Shown: positions 52,310-61,294 of the stretch, piece by piece
How positions within the stretch are numbered: the first letter of the stretch is position 1
Layout of the letters: every line of letters begins with the position of its first letter
Source: WTJO01 sp965660165
Lineage (GTDB): Bacteria; Pseudomonadota; Alphaproteobacteria; Puniceispirillales; Puniceispirillaceae
Direction of reading: 5' to 3'
Length of the DNA stretch: 64,000 nt
Assembly: GCA_965660165.1 (NCBI GenBank)
Contig: CBFHYU010000004.1
Location: 1-64,000 of the forward strand
Translations under genes and position numbers: made by a program
The notes under the pieces: model-generated
Database searches by the model: none
Told to the model about the DNA's origin: nothing
What the model saw: only the letters and a program-made list of their open reading frames with translations

Positions 52310-53722
52310 ATGGCAAACACAAAGACATTTGATGTGATTGTAATTGGCGGTGGGCCTGGCGGTTATGTTGCCGCTATCAGGGCGGCTCAGCTTGGTTTGA
52401 AAGCCTGTGTGGTTGAACGTGAACATCTGGGCGGCATTTGCCTGAACTGGGGGTGCATTCCAACCAAAGCATTGCTGAAAGCCGCAGAATTACGGCATAG
52501 CCTTACCCATCTAGAAGAGTATGGTATCGAAGTAAATGGTGAGGTTTCAGTCAATATTGAACAGGTTGTGAAACGTAGCCGCAAGGTGGCATCACGCCTG
52601 TCTGCTGGTGTTGCGCATCTGCTGAAAAAGAACAAGGTTGAGGTTATCTCTGGTGAAGCGTCTATCTCAGGCAAACAGTCAGATCAATGGGCAGTATCAA
52701 TCGCAGGTGAAACGCCAGCAACGGTAACAGCCAAACATGTTATTATCGCAACAGGCGCACGTGCCAGACAAATTCCCAATATGGAGAGCAATGGCACTAC
52801 CATCCTGTCTTATAAAGAAGCAATGGTGCCTAAATCTATACCAAAATCCCTGCTGGTAGTGGGCTCAGGGGCAATCGGGATTGAATTTGCCAGCTTTTAT
52901 CGTGACATGGGGGTTGAGGTCACGATTGTTGAAGCGCTTGAGCGTATCTTAAATGCTGAAGATGAAGAGGTATCTGCGGCCGCACATAAAGCGTTTGAAA
53001 AACGTGGTATGAATATCCATGTTTCTGCCAGTCTGAAATCGCTCACTGAGACAAAGCAAGGGGTTGATGCGCTTGTTGATATCAACGGCAAGCAACAGAC
53101 CATTCGCGTTGAAAAGGTGATCATGGCTGTAGGGATTGTTGGCAATACCGAAAATCTGGGGCTGGAAAAAACACAGGTTAAAATCGACAGAAGCCATATT
53201 GAGACAGATAATCTTATGCGGACTGCCGAGGCAGGTATTTTTGCTATTGGCGATGTGACAGGTGCCCCATGGCTTGCACATAAAGCAAGCCATGAAGGCA
53301 TTATGTGTGTTGAAGCGATTGCTGGCGCCAAAAATCTGCATGGCTTTAGCCCAAAACAGGTGCCAGGCTGTACCTATTGCCGTCCTCAAATTGCCTCAGT
53401 TGGACTTACAGAAGCTCAGGCAAAAGCGCAGAATTATCAAGTGAAAGTCGGCAGATTTCCATTTATCGGCAATGGTAAGGCAATTGCACTCGGAGAGGAT
53501 GAAGGCTTTATCAAAACAATATTTGATGCCAAAACAGGCGCATTACTTGGCGCCCATATGATAGGGCCTGAAGTTACAGAGCTGATTCAGGGCTATGCGA
53601 TTGCCCAGACACTTGAAACAACAGAAGCAGAATTGATGAATACCATCTTCCCGCATCCCACCCTGTCTGAAGCTATGCATGAATCTGTACTTGACGCGTA
53701 TGGGCGTGCAATCCATTTCTAA
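52310..53722 (+). CDS. lpdA: Dihydrolipoyl dehydrogenase (E3)
   Basis: This 470-residue flavoprotein reoxidises dihydrolipoamide of the pyruvate dehydrogenase complex. It shows FAD motif VIGGGPGGYVAAIRAAQLG, the redox disulfide in GGICLNWGCIPTKALL, the NAD motif VVGSGAIGIEFASFYRDMG, second FAD motif IFAIGDVTGAPWLAHKA, and the catalytic dyad in FPHPTLSEAMHE. As the last gene of the pdh run it is the complex-specific E3. lipA follows 20 bases later. Confidence 0.95.
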   Translation: MANTKTFDVIVIGGGPGGYVAAIRAAQLGLKACVVEREHLGGICLNWGCIPTKALLKAAELRHSLTHLEEYGIEVNGEVSVNIEQVVKRSRKVASRLSAGVAHLLKKNKVEVISGEASISGKQSDQWAVSIAGETPATVTAKHVIIATGARARQIPNMESNGTTILSYKEAMVPKSIPKSLLVVGSGAIGIEFASFYRDMGVEVTIVEALERILNAEDEEVSAAAHKAFEKRGMNIHVSASLKSLTETKQGVDALVDINGKQQTIRVEKVIMAVGIVGNTENLGLEKTQVKIDRSHIETDNLMRTAEAGIFAIGDVTGAPWLAHKASHEGIMCVEAIAGAKNLHGFSPKQVPGCTYCRPQIASVGLTEAQAKAQNYQVKVGRFPFIGNGKAIALGEDEGFIKTIFDAKTGALLGAHMIGPEVTELIQGYAIAQTLETTEAELMNTIFPHPTLSEAMHESVLDAYGRAIHF

Positions 53723-53742
53723 GTTAGATATAGGAGCTGCCC

Positions 53743-54690
53743 ATGCCATCGCCAAATGTCAAAACAGGCGCTGATAGACATCCTGAAAAGCGCAAAAACC
53801 CTGACAGGCCACAACCAAGACGGCCTGATTGGTTGCGGGTGAAAGCGCCTAGAGATGGTGCATTTTCTGAAACCACAAAATTGATGCGCGAGCTTAATCT
53901 GGTAACCGTATGCGAAGAAGCTGCTTGTCCCAATATTGGCGAATGCTGGTCGCAAAAACATGCAACTATGATGATACTTGGTTCTGTATGCACTAGGGCA
54001 TGTGCCTTCTGTAACGTTGCTACAGGCAAGCCAGATAGGCTAGACCCACACGAACCAGATCATGTTGGTGAAGCCGTGGCACGTTTGGGGCTTAGGCATG
54101 TAGTGATAACGTCTGTTGATAGAGATGATCTAGAAGATGGGGGCGCAACCCATTTTGCCCATACTATCACAGCCATCAGACAGCGCTCACCAGATACTAC
54201 AATTGAAATTTTGACGCCAGATTTTTTACGTAAAGACAATGCATTAGATATTATTGTTGATGCAAAGCCTGATGTATTTAATCATAATATGGAAACTGTT
54301 TCACGGCTATATCGTGCTATCAGGCCAGGTGCTAGATATGCTCATTCATTACAGGTGCTAGCTGATGTAAAGCGTGCTGACCCATCGATTTTCACAAAGT
54401 CAGGTATTATGGTGGGGTTAGGTGAAACAGATGAAGATGTTTATGGTATTATGGATGATTTGCGAGATGCAGATGTTGATTTTATGACCATTGGCCAATA
54501 CCTGCAGCCCACCCCAAAACATGCGGTTGTTGATCGGTTTGTCACCCCTGAGCAGTTTTCTGCTTATGCTGAGGCTGGGAAAGATAAAGGGTTTTTGATG
54601 ATGGCTTCTACACCATTGACACGCTCATCATACCATGCTGATGCTGATTTTGCGGCACTCAGACAGGCACGTGAGGCCGCTTTATCGTAA
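53743..54690 (+). CDS. lipA: Lipoyl synthase
   Basis: The 315-residue radical-SAM enzyme inserts sulfur to make the lipoyl cofactor used by PdhB, PdhC and similar proteins. It has the auxiliary cluster cysteines CEEAACPNIGEC and the radical-SAM CxxxCxxC in CTRACAFCNVATG, plus the C-terminal RSSYHAD serine ligand. The N-terminus is Lys/Arg/Pro-rich. Its place directly after lpdA matches the need of this operon for lipoylation. Confidence 0.95.
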   Translation: MPSPNVKTGADRHPEKRKNPDRPQPRRPDWLRVKAPRDGAFSETTKLMRELNLVTVCEEAACPNIGECWSQKHATMMILGSVCTRACAFCNVATGKPDRLDPHEPDHVGEAVARLGLRHVVITSVDRDDLEDGGATHFAHTITAIRQRSPDTTIEILTPDFLRKDNALDIIVDAKPDVFNHNMETVSRLYRAIRPGARYAHSLQVLADVKRADPSIFTKSGIMVGLGETDEDVYGIMDDLRDADVDFMTIGQYLQPTPKHAVVDRFVTPEQFSAYAEAGKDKGFLMMASTPLTRSSYHADADFAALRQAREAALS

Positions 54691-54774
54691 AGTGCTTTTC
54701 CACTTCATAACAAAGATGCCGCCAGATATGCCAAATACTCTGTCTTAGCTCGATTCTATATGGTATCACCGCTT

Positions 54775-55224
54775 ATGACCACGCATGCCGAAACAAGATT
54801 TGTGCCTTTTTCGCCAGAACAGATTTATGATCTGGTTGGTGATGTGCGCCACTATCCATCTTTTTTGCCATGGTGTATTGCGGCCAGAGTACGAACACAA
54901 TCAGCAGATACTCTAACAGCTGATCTGATTATCGGATTTAGAATGTTCAGAGAGAGCTTTACTTCATATGTTGCGCTAGATAGAGATGCGCTTGAAATTG
55001 AGGTGGAATATGCAGAAGGCCCGTTCAAATATCTCAAAAATAGATGGAAATTTATTGAAGCTGAAGGCGGTTGTATTATTGATTTCTATGTAGATTTTGA
55101 ATTTAATTCACGACTGTTGCAATCTGTTATTGAAAGCTTGTTCACAGAGGCTGTCAAACGTATGGTAGCTGCCTTTGAAGCCCGCGCATATGCGCTTTAT
55201 GCCCCCAGGATTAAAGCTGAGTGA
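54775..55224 (+). CDS. COQ10/RatA-type START-domain protein (ubiquinone-binding)
   Basis: The protein of about 149 residues has a single START/SRPBCC fold: ETRFVPFSPEQIYDLVGDVRHYPSFLPWC, RVRTQSADTLTADLIIGF, and SLFTEAVKRMVAAFEARA at the end (each cited in part). The family includes COQ10, which binds ubiquinone for respiration, and the RatA ribosome-association factor. ATG 54775 matches the typical start better than ATG 54760. It lies after lipA, as in other alphaproteobacteria, and its 3' end overlaps the convergent cinA-type gene by 14 bases. Confidence 0.87.
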   Translation: MTTHAETRFVPFSPEQIYDLVGDVRHYPSFLPWCIAARVRTQSADTLTADLIIGFRMFRESFTSYVALDRDALEIEVEYAEGPFKYLKNRWKFIEAEGGCIIDFYVDFEFNSRLLQSVIESLFTEAVKRMVAAFEARAYALYAPRIKAE

Positions 55225-55720
55225 GCTGTTCTGACAAAATGCTGAGAATAGCGTTACTTGCTGCCATCCTAATAGCTTGTCGGTCGCCCTTAAATATTTC
55301 ACAATAGCCTACACAATTTGGCGCACTATGCGCGTCTTTGCGCATTGCACAGGCCATATGTACCAGACCAACTGGCTTTTCTGTAGTGCCCCCATCAGGG
55401 CCTGCAATGCCTGTTATTGAGATAGCCGCACATCTATCATCTGTTGCTAATTCATTTGCCAGCAATCCGCCTATCGCCATCTCTTTGGCTGTTTCATCTG
55501 AAACCGCCCCAAAGTTTGCAAGGGTTTCTGGTCTAACGCCTACCATCTCGCATTTTGCCTTATTGCTATAGGTAATAAAGCCTCTATCAAGCACAGCAGA
55601 TGCGCCTGAAACAGAAGTAAGGCGCGAAAATACCATCCCGCCCGTACAAGATTCAACAGATCGTATCCAGCAATGCTTTTTTATTGCTAGCGCAATGATT
55701 TGTTCTGCTTGCCTGTCCAT
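55211..55720 (-). CDS. pncC: Nicotinamide-nucleotide amidohydrolase (CinA C-terminal domain)
   Basis: The 169-residue protein is the CinA C-terminal domain alone: SVESCTGGMVFSRLTSVSGASAVLDRGFITYSNKAK with the catalytic serine, and AISITGIAGPDGGTTEKPVGLVHMA (cited in part). It deamidates NMN to nicotinic acid mononucleotide. The MoaB-like N-terminal domain of full CinA is missing, which is common in alphaproteobacteria. It begins 4 bases after pgpA and is the last gene of the minus-strand trio. Confidence 0.9.
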   Translation of the reverse strand: MDRQAEQIIALAIKKHCWIRSVESCTGGMVFSRLTSVSGASAVLDRGFITYSNKAKCEMVGVRPETLANFGAVSDETAKEMAIGGLLANELATDDRCAAISITGIAGPDGGTTEKPVGLVHMACAMRKDAHSAPNCVGYCEIFKGDRQAIRMAASNAILSILSEQLTQL

Positions 55721-55724
55721 GTGA

Positions 55725-56204
55725 CTAGCCTTCTATAAATGGGCTTAGGAATTGATAAAGAATTAGCAGAATAATACCTGACCAAGACGCAGCAACAATA
55801 TCATCTGCCATCACGCCAACACCGCCCTTAATCTGCTCTGCCTTATTGATTGGCCAGATTTTCAAAATATCAAAAAACCGAAATAAGATAAAGGCAAGCA
55901 CAAACCAGATAACAGGTTGTTCAACAAATTTTGGCACGCATAATAGCACTGCAAACTGGCCTGCTACCTCGTCAATAATAATTTCTGAGCTATCCTTTTT
56001 GCCAGACATATTCTCATAGGCATCTGCTGCTATCACCCCGATAACCACAGTCATTACAGTTGCGACTAGCATCGCAAAATAGCTATGCTGATAGATAAGA
56101 TATCCAATCACAAGCGCAACAGCCGAGCCAGCCGTACCAGGTGCAGGTAATTTCTGCCCGACTGGCCCCAATGTCGCAATTTGGCATAATACTGTTTTTA
56201 ACAT
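55725..56204 (-). CDS. pgpA: Phosphatidylglycerophosphatase A
   Basis: The 159-residue membrane phosphatase makes phosphatidylglycerol. Family motifs seen are GPVGQKLPAPGTAGSAVAL at the N-terminus, the acidic KDSSEIIIDEVAGQF and FRFFDILKIWPINKAEQIKG, and GGVGVMADDIVA. It has about four membrane segments. It overlaps ispDF by 7 bases and is followed by pncC, an order found in several alphaproteobacteria. Confidence 0.93.
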   Translation of the reverse strand: MLKTVLCQIATLGPVGQKLPAPGTAGSAVALVIGYLIYQHSYFAMLVATVMTVVIGVIAADAYENMSGKKDSSEIIIDEVAGQFAVLLCVPKFVEQPVIWFVLAFILFRFFDILKIWPINKAEQIKGGVGVMADDIVAASWSGIILLILYQFLSPFIEG

Positions 56205-57460
56205 AGTGACCCTTTTTCATCGCCTATGGCAGGGCGCCTGATAGAAGCTGAGGCCATCGCCGCAATCCCTTCTTTTCTACCTGTAAAGCCAAGCCGTTCT
56301 GAGGTCGTTGCCTTTACCGACACACGTCTAATATCAATATCACATATTTCGGCAATGCTGGCACGCATCTGCTCACGATAAGGTGTTATCTTTGGGCGCT
56401 CGCAAATAATGGTGACATCTAGCTGCATAAGCTGGGCAGATTGCTGTCTTGCCCTTTCTGCAATATGCCGCAGAAAATGGTGTGATGATTTATCTTTCCA
56501 TGCGTCATCAGTGGGCGGAAAATGACTACCAATATCACCATCTGACATGGCACCACAAATTGCATCGCATATGGCATGAAGCCCAACATCACCATCTGAA
56601 TGGGCATCAACCCCGCACTCATGCTCAGTGGCAACACCGCAAATCATCAGAGGCTCTTTTACCTCAGGATCAAATCTATGCACATCATATCCCGTGCCTG
56701 TGACATATTCCCACATAAGTGTCTCCTGCTGAACGATATAATGATACAGGGCAGGCAGGTCATCTGCCGTTGTAATTTTTTCAAGCCGCCTATCGCCTGT
56801 AACAGGCAATACTTGCCTGCCAGTCACTTCATATAATGAGCAATCATCTGTTAGCGTTGCAATATTGCTAGTCTGTTTTGCCTCATTTAAGGCGCTGTGA
56901 TATGCGCTCCGCAAAAAACATTGCGGTGTTTGAGCCCGCATAAGCTGGCGTCTATCAATCGTTGAGATGCTGTTCTGATCTTGCTGTTTGATAGTATCAG
57001 TCATCTCAAGTACGGGCAGAATGGCATGTTCAGGATGTTCGGTTAATGCGGTAAGTAATCGTCTTAAAATCTCATCTGTGATAAAAGGGCGGGCGCAATC
57101 ATGGATAGCCAAATAGGGGCTGATATCCTGTTGGCGCTCAAGCGCATTTAGCCCAAATTGTACTGAATCAGAGCGCTCTTTTCCGCCTATTGCTGTAATA
57201 AGCCTATCTGGAATAACTGCGCTCAGCCTGTCAATTTCTGCTTGCTCATCAGCGTTAAGCTGTTTTGGTAGTACCAGAACAATCTTATTGATGGTGCTAG
57301 CATTTGCCAATGCATAGAGCGTATGGGCAATCAGACTGCGCCCTGAGATGGTTGCAAATTGTTTTTTAATCTGGGTCTGACCAGTATGCAACGAGCGAAT
57401 GAATCGCTCGCCACTACCTGCGGCAAGGACAATAATATCCATCTTATCTGTATGCTTCAC
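56198..57460 (-). CDS. ispDF: Bifunctional IspD/IspF isoprenoid enzyme
   Basis: The 420-residue fusion carries 2-C-methyl-D-erythritol 4-phosphate cytidylyltransferase (residues about 1-240: IIVLAAGSGERF, KQFATISGRSLIAHTLYAL, HDCARPFITDEILRRL) and 2-C-methyl-D-erythritol 2,4-cyclodiphosphate synthase (about 255-412: GTGYDVHRF, VDAHSDGDVGLHAICDAICG, GDIGSHFPPTD, KATTSERLGFTGRKEGIAAMA). Both serve the MEP pathway, which skips IspE between them. The fusion is typical of alphaproteobacteria. It begins at GTG 57460; ATG 57442 is an alternative. The 281-base gap to divergent dusB shows no gene. Confidence 0.94.
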   Translation of the reverse strand: MKHTDKMDIIVLAAGSGERFIRSLHTGQTQIKKQFATISGRSLIAHTLYALANASTINKIVLVLPKQLNADEQAEIDRLSAVIPDRLITAIGGKERSDSVQFGLNALERQQDISPYLAIHDCARPFITDEILRRLLTALTEHPEHAILPVLEMTDTIKQQDQNSISTIDRRQLMRAQTPQCFLRSAYHSALNEAKQTSNIATLTDDCSLYEVTGRQVLPVTGDRRLEKITTADDLPALYHYIVQQETLMWEYVTGTGYDVHRFDPEVKEPLMICGVATEHECGVDAHSDGDVGLHAICDAICGAMSDGDIGSHFPPTDDAWKDKSSHHFLRHIAERARQQSAQLMQLDVTIICERPKITPYREQMRASIAEICDIDIRRVSVKATTSERLGFTGRKEGIAAMASASIRRPAIGDEKGSLC

Positions 57461-57741
57461 GTAAATCGCTCTCGTAAATTGCTTTTAGTAACAGACCAGA
57501 ATTTTTGGCTATTCGGTCATGCGCATGATACGCCATATTGTAACCGCTATTGCTGATAATGTGATAGTCAAATTTCTTTACAAAATCTATATGGGCTGAT
57601 GAATAAGAGGCGTAAATTTAGGCAGTTTTGAAAATCAATGCTATATTTACAGCACAAAAATGCCTATTATTTGGGCTAACACAGATAATTGCCACTTAGT
57701 TAACCAAAATAGAACCTGAATTTAGTGAGAATAGTGCCTCA

Positions 57742-58731
57742 ATGGGTCAGATATTTCAGTCTATATTGCCAGATTGCGCAGCATTGCCTGATATCGTGCT
57801 TGCGCCCATGTCTGGCATCACAGATAGGCCATTTCGGCGTGCTGTCAGGCGTGCAGGGGGCGGGCTGGTGGTATCTGAGATGATTGCCAGCCATGCAATA
57901 TTATCTGAAATCACCTCAGAGATGGCAAAATTACAGTTTTCTGCATCTGAGGAACATCCTGTATCTATTCAGCTAGCAGGCCATGACCCACAAATTATGG
58001 CAGAGGCCGCGCATATCGCAGAACAGCTTGGGGCTTCGATGATTGATATCAATCTTGGCTGTCCAGCTAAAAAAGTCACAGGCAGACAGGCAGGCTCAGC
58101 ATTGATGGCAGAACCAGAGCGTGCAGGGGCAATATTTTCAGCTGTAAAGCAGGCAGTAAGCTGTCCGGTAAGCGTGAAAATGCGTCTTGGCGTCGATGAG
58201 CAACATCTAAATGCACGAGATATTGCAAAAATAGCTGAACAGGCTGGTATCTCCATGCTCACCATCCATGCACGTACGCGCGCGCAAATGTATAAGGGGG
58301 CGGCACGCTGGCATATGGCGGCCGAAGCAATTGCGGCGGTGTCTATCCCTGTATTGATAAATGGGGATATTGGCAGTGCCGATGATGCGAAGCAGGCGCT
58401 TGCTGCTTGTGGGGCTGATGGTGTGATGATAGGGCGGGCAGCGCAGGGCCAGCCTTGGCTTTTGCAGCAGATAGATGCTGAAATGAATGGGCAAGAATAT
58501 TGCCCACCTAGTGCTGCATTGAAGCATGAATATATTGTGGTGCATCTTGATGAGATGATGACACAATATGGCGCGATTGGGTTGAGGCTAGCCCGAAAAC
58601 ATATGGCAAGCTATTGTGATTATCTGCCTCACTCAGAGCATCTAAGAAGTGTGATGCTTGGCGCCAATACCCCGCAACAGGTATTTGCGGCACTGCATGA
58701 TTATTTTAGCAAAATGGATGCGGTCGCATGA
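57742..58731 (+). CDS. dusB: tRNA-dihydrouridine synthase B
   Basis: This 329-residue FMN enzyme reduces uridines in tRNA. It shows LAPMSGITDRPFRRAVRRAG, INLGCPAKKVTGRQAGSALM with the catalytic cysteine, SVKMRLGVDEQH, LTIHARTRAQMYKGAARW and the GADGVMIGRAAQGQPWLL phosphate site. Length fits. Its stop overlaps ntrB by 4 bases (ATGA), continuing into the nitrogen-regulation genes, an arrangement long known in alphaproteobacteria (nifR3-ntrB-ntrC). Confidence 0.95.
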   Translation: MGQIFQSILPDCAALPDIVLAPMSGITDRPFRRAVRRAGGGLVVSEMIASHAILSEITSEMAKLQFSASEEHPVSIQLAGHDPQIMAEAAHIAEQLGASMIDINLGCPAKKVTGRQAGSALMAEPERAGAIFSAVKQAVSCPVSVKMRLGVDEQHLNARDIAKIAEQAGISMLTIHARTRAQMYKGAARWHMAAEAIAAVSIPVLINGDIGSADDAKQALAACGADGVMIGRAAQGQPWLLQQIDAEMNGQEYCPPSAALKHEYIVVHLDEMMTQYGAIGLRLARKHMASYCDYLPHSEHLRSVMLGANTPQQVFAALHDYFSKMDAVA

Positions 58732-59885
58732 CGTCTGAGCCAATAGATAATTCTGAGCGTTATGCGGCATTTAACGATTCTAAATTGCTTGATTTACTGC
58801 CATTTCCAGTGCTGGTGATTAACCAAGAGGCCCGTTTTACATGGCTTAATCATGCGGCTGAAGCATTTTTTGATAGCTCGCGCGCCATGCTTGTTGGTAG
58901 TAAGCTTGCTCTTTTCTTTGCGGCAGATAGTCCGATTTTCTCTTTAATAGACAGGTCAAGAACATCAGGCAGGTCTGTAAGTGACAGTTCTGTGTCATTT
59001 TACAGCCCAAAATTCGGGGCAAGGCGCGGTGATGTGAATCTGGTGCCTATTATGGGTGCAAAAGGCGCTGTTTCTGAGCTAATTATCACCATTCATGAGC
59101 AAACAAGCTTTCGGCAGTTTGAAGATATGAACCAGTTTAAGGGCGCTGCACTATCAATGTCGAAAATGACTGCGTTACTATCTCATGAGATAAAAAATCC
59201 ACTTGCTGGCATAAAAGGGGCAGCACAGCTTCTGCAGATGGAGTTGCCAGATCAAAACCATGAGCTGAGCGAGATGATCGTCACAGAAGCAGATCGTATT
59301 ACCTCATTGCTAAACAGGATTGAGACATTTTCGGTTGATGCACCGCTATCGCTGGATAATATCAATATCCATGAAGTCATCGACCATGCATTGCGGGTCA
59401 CACGCGCGTCATTTGGACGGCATTTATCGATTGAACGTCATTATGACCCCTCACTTCCCTTTATCGATGCAGATAGAGAGTTGCTGGTACAATGTTTTCT
59501 GAATCTATTCAAAAATGCATCTGAAGCTACTGAAAAAAATGGGCGGCTGAAAATCAGAACTTCGTATAATCTGGCACGATATATGGCGCAATCAGCTACA
59601 AGAAAGCTTGTTCATCTGCCACTTCAGATCGAGATTGAAGATAGTGGAAGCGGCATTTCAGATGAGGTGGCAGCACATATTTTTGAGCCATTTATATCAA
59701 CAAAAACTCAAGGGTCTGGATTGGGGTTGGCTATGGTTGCCTCTATTATTTCAGATCATGGCGGGACAGTCTCGTTAAAACCAGTGCCAGCAGGTAGCTG
59801 TTTTGTAATCAATCTGCCGTTAAGTGACACTGTGCAAAACCAGCAACTTCCGCAATCATTAGATAGTGAAAGTCGCGGGCAATGA
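58728..59885 (+). CDS. ntrB: Nitrogen-regulation histidine kinase NtrB
   Basis: The 385-residue soluble kinase has a PAS domain (about residues 15-130), the HisKA box LLSHEIKNPLAGIKGAAQLL with phospho-acceptor H153, and an HATPase domain with N box NLFKNASEATEKNGRL, G1 EIEDSGSGIS and G2 GSGLGLAMVASI. NtrB phosphorylates NtrC when nitrogen is short and is held by PII. Its stop overlaps ntrC by 4 bases. All catalytic residues appear intact, in contrast to the partner NtrC. Confidence 0.93.
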   Translation: MTSEPIDNSERYAAFNDSKLLDLLPFPVLVINQEARFTWLNHAAEAFFDSSRAMLVGSKLALFFAADSPIFSLIDRSRTSGRSVSDSSVSFYSPKFGARRGDVNLVPIMGAKGAVSELIITIHEQTSFRQFEDMNQFKGAALSMSKMTALLSHEIKNPLAGIKGAAQLLQMELPDQNHELSEMIVTEADRITSLLNRIETFSVDAPLSLDNINIHEVIDHALRVTRASFGRHLSIERHYDPSLPFIDADRELLVQCFLNLFKNASEATEKNGRLKIRTSYNLARYMAQSATRKLVHLPLQIEIEDSGSGISDEVAAHIFEPFISTKTQGSGLGLAMVASIISDHGGTVSLKPVPAGSCFVINLPLSDTVQNQQLPQSLDSESRGQ

Positions 59886-61294
59886 CAAAACCACCTCAGA
59901 TTATTGTAGCTGATGATGACCGTTCAGTTAGGATGGTGATTGTTCATGCGTTGAATAAACAGGGCTATCAGGTAGTTGCAGCATCTACCATCGCATCTAT
60001 GTGGGATTTATTGCAAGCTGGCACAGCTGAATTGCTGATCACAGATATTGGTTTTCCAGATGGGGATGCGCTTGAATTATTGCCGCGTATTCAGGATAAA
60101 TATCCAGATATTACCATCATTATGATGAGCGCGAGGGCGAATTTGCTAACCGCTATCAGAACACAGCAAAATGATGTATTTGATTATCTGCCCAAGCCGT
60201 TTGAGCTAAAGGCATTGCTTGCCACTGTAAAGCGCGCCCTAACCTTAGGGAATGCGGATAATTTGCAAGATCAGATTGCTGTTACCCCATCTAGGATTTC
60301 ACCTTCTTTGATGGGTAAATCACCTGCAATGCAACTTACATTTAAGATGATGACGCGGTTTGTAGCCCAAAATAGCGCTGTGCTAATTCAGGCTGAGCAG
60401 GGGACAAACAAGCTGGATATTGCTCAGACAATGCTTGAGATGAGCGGGCTTGCCACACTATCTCTTCTTGATGTTGATTTGGCGAAAATCGAACCAGACA
60501 CACAATTTGAAACATTATTTAGTGCCAAAGGCATTTTAGATAGAGCTGCAGAAAAAGCGCTATTTATCAATGGAATAGAATTTCTGACCTCAGATGCACA
60601 AACTAGCCTTGCCCAAATGCTTTCCTTTACCAATGGCCAGCTATTTACGCCGCCAAAACGACTATTTATCGGCACAGCAACAAATTTGAAGCTGATGGTA
60701 GAGCAAGGGTTATTCAGGGAAGATTTGTATGATATTTTATCTGTATCAACACTGCGTATCCCTGCTTTGCGAGATAGAAAACAAGATATTAACACCCTTG
60801 CGCAGCATTTTTGTGAGGTTGAAAATAGACAGAAATCAACATCTAAAATGCTAGCGCCAGAAAGTTTTTCAATTTTACAAAATCATCATTGGCCATTAAA
60901 TATCAAAGAATTAAACGAAATTATTCAGAAATCACATGAATTAACAAAAGGAGAGGTGATTTCTGCTGAAACGATTGATGGCGAGATTAGAAATGCTCAG
61001 ATGAACACCATGCATCAGCACAATCGCCAGCTTTCAAGCGATGTGCAATATCATCTGGATAAATATTTCAATTCTCTTGGGGGTGAAATGCCAGCACCTG
61101 ATTTATATCAGCGGATATTGCATGAAATTGAACGCCCGTTATTGGTTAGTACATTGCGTTTCACAAAGGGCAACCAGATCAAAGCGGCAGAGATTTTAGG
61201 GTTGAACCGAAACACCTTGCGAAAAAAGATTAGAGAGTTAAAACTTTCAACAAGACGCGCAGATTATCGAAATCAAGATGGATATTCAGGATAA
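59882..61294 (+). CDS. ntrC: NtrC-family response regulator with degenerate AAA+ domain
   Basis: The 470-residue protein has an intact receiver domain (acidic DDD at 11-13, phospho-acceptor D55, K105 in YLPKPFE) and an intact C-terminal Fis-type helix-turn-helix (about 435-462). The central AAA+ module is eroded. The Walker A position reads AEQGTNKL (171-178), keeping only part of GxxxxGK; the sigma-54-contacting GAFTGA loop is missing near 210-226; and the Walker B position reads LFINGI (227-232) instead of LFLDEI. The REDLYDIL segment has lost an arginine-finger candidate. It therefore should not act as a standard ATP-driven sigma-54 activator, though it may still bind DNA. It overlaps ntrB by 4 bases and ntrY by 17. 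Confidence 0.92.
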   Translation: MTKPPQIIVADDDRSVRMVIVHALNKQGYQVVAASTIASMWDLLQAGTAELLITDIGFPDGDALELLPRIQDKYPDITIIMMSARANLLTAIRTQQNDVFDYLPKPFELKALLATVKRALTLGNADNLQDQIAVTPSRISPSLMGKSPAMQLTFKMMTRFVAQNSAVLIQAEQGTNKLDIAQTMLEMSGLATLSLLDVDLAKIEPDTQFETLFSAKGILDRAAEKALFINGIEFLTSDAQTSLAQMLSFTNGQLFTPPKRLFIGTATNLKLMVEQGLFREDLYDILSVSTLRIPALRDRKQDINTLAQHFCEVENRQKSTSKMLAPESFSILQNHHWPLNIKELNEIIQKSHELTKGEVISAETIDGEIRNAQMNTMHQHNRQLSSDVQYHLDKYFNSLGGEMPAPDLYQRILHEIERPLLVSTLRFTKGNQIKAAEILGLNRNTLRKKIRELKLSTRRADYRNQDGYSG

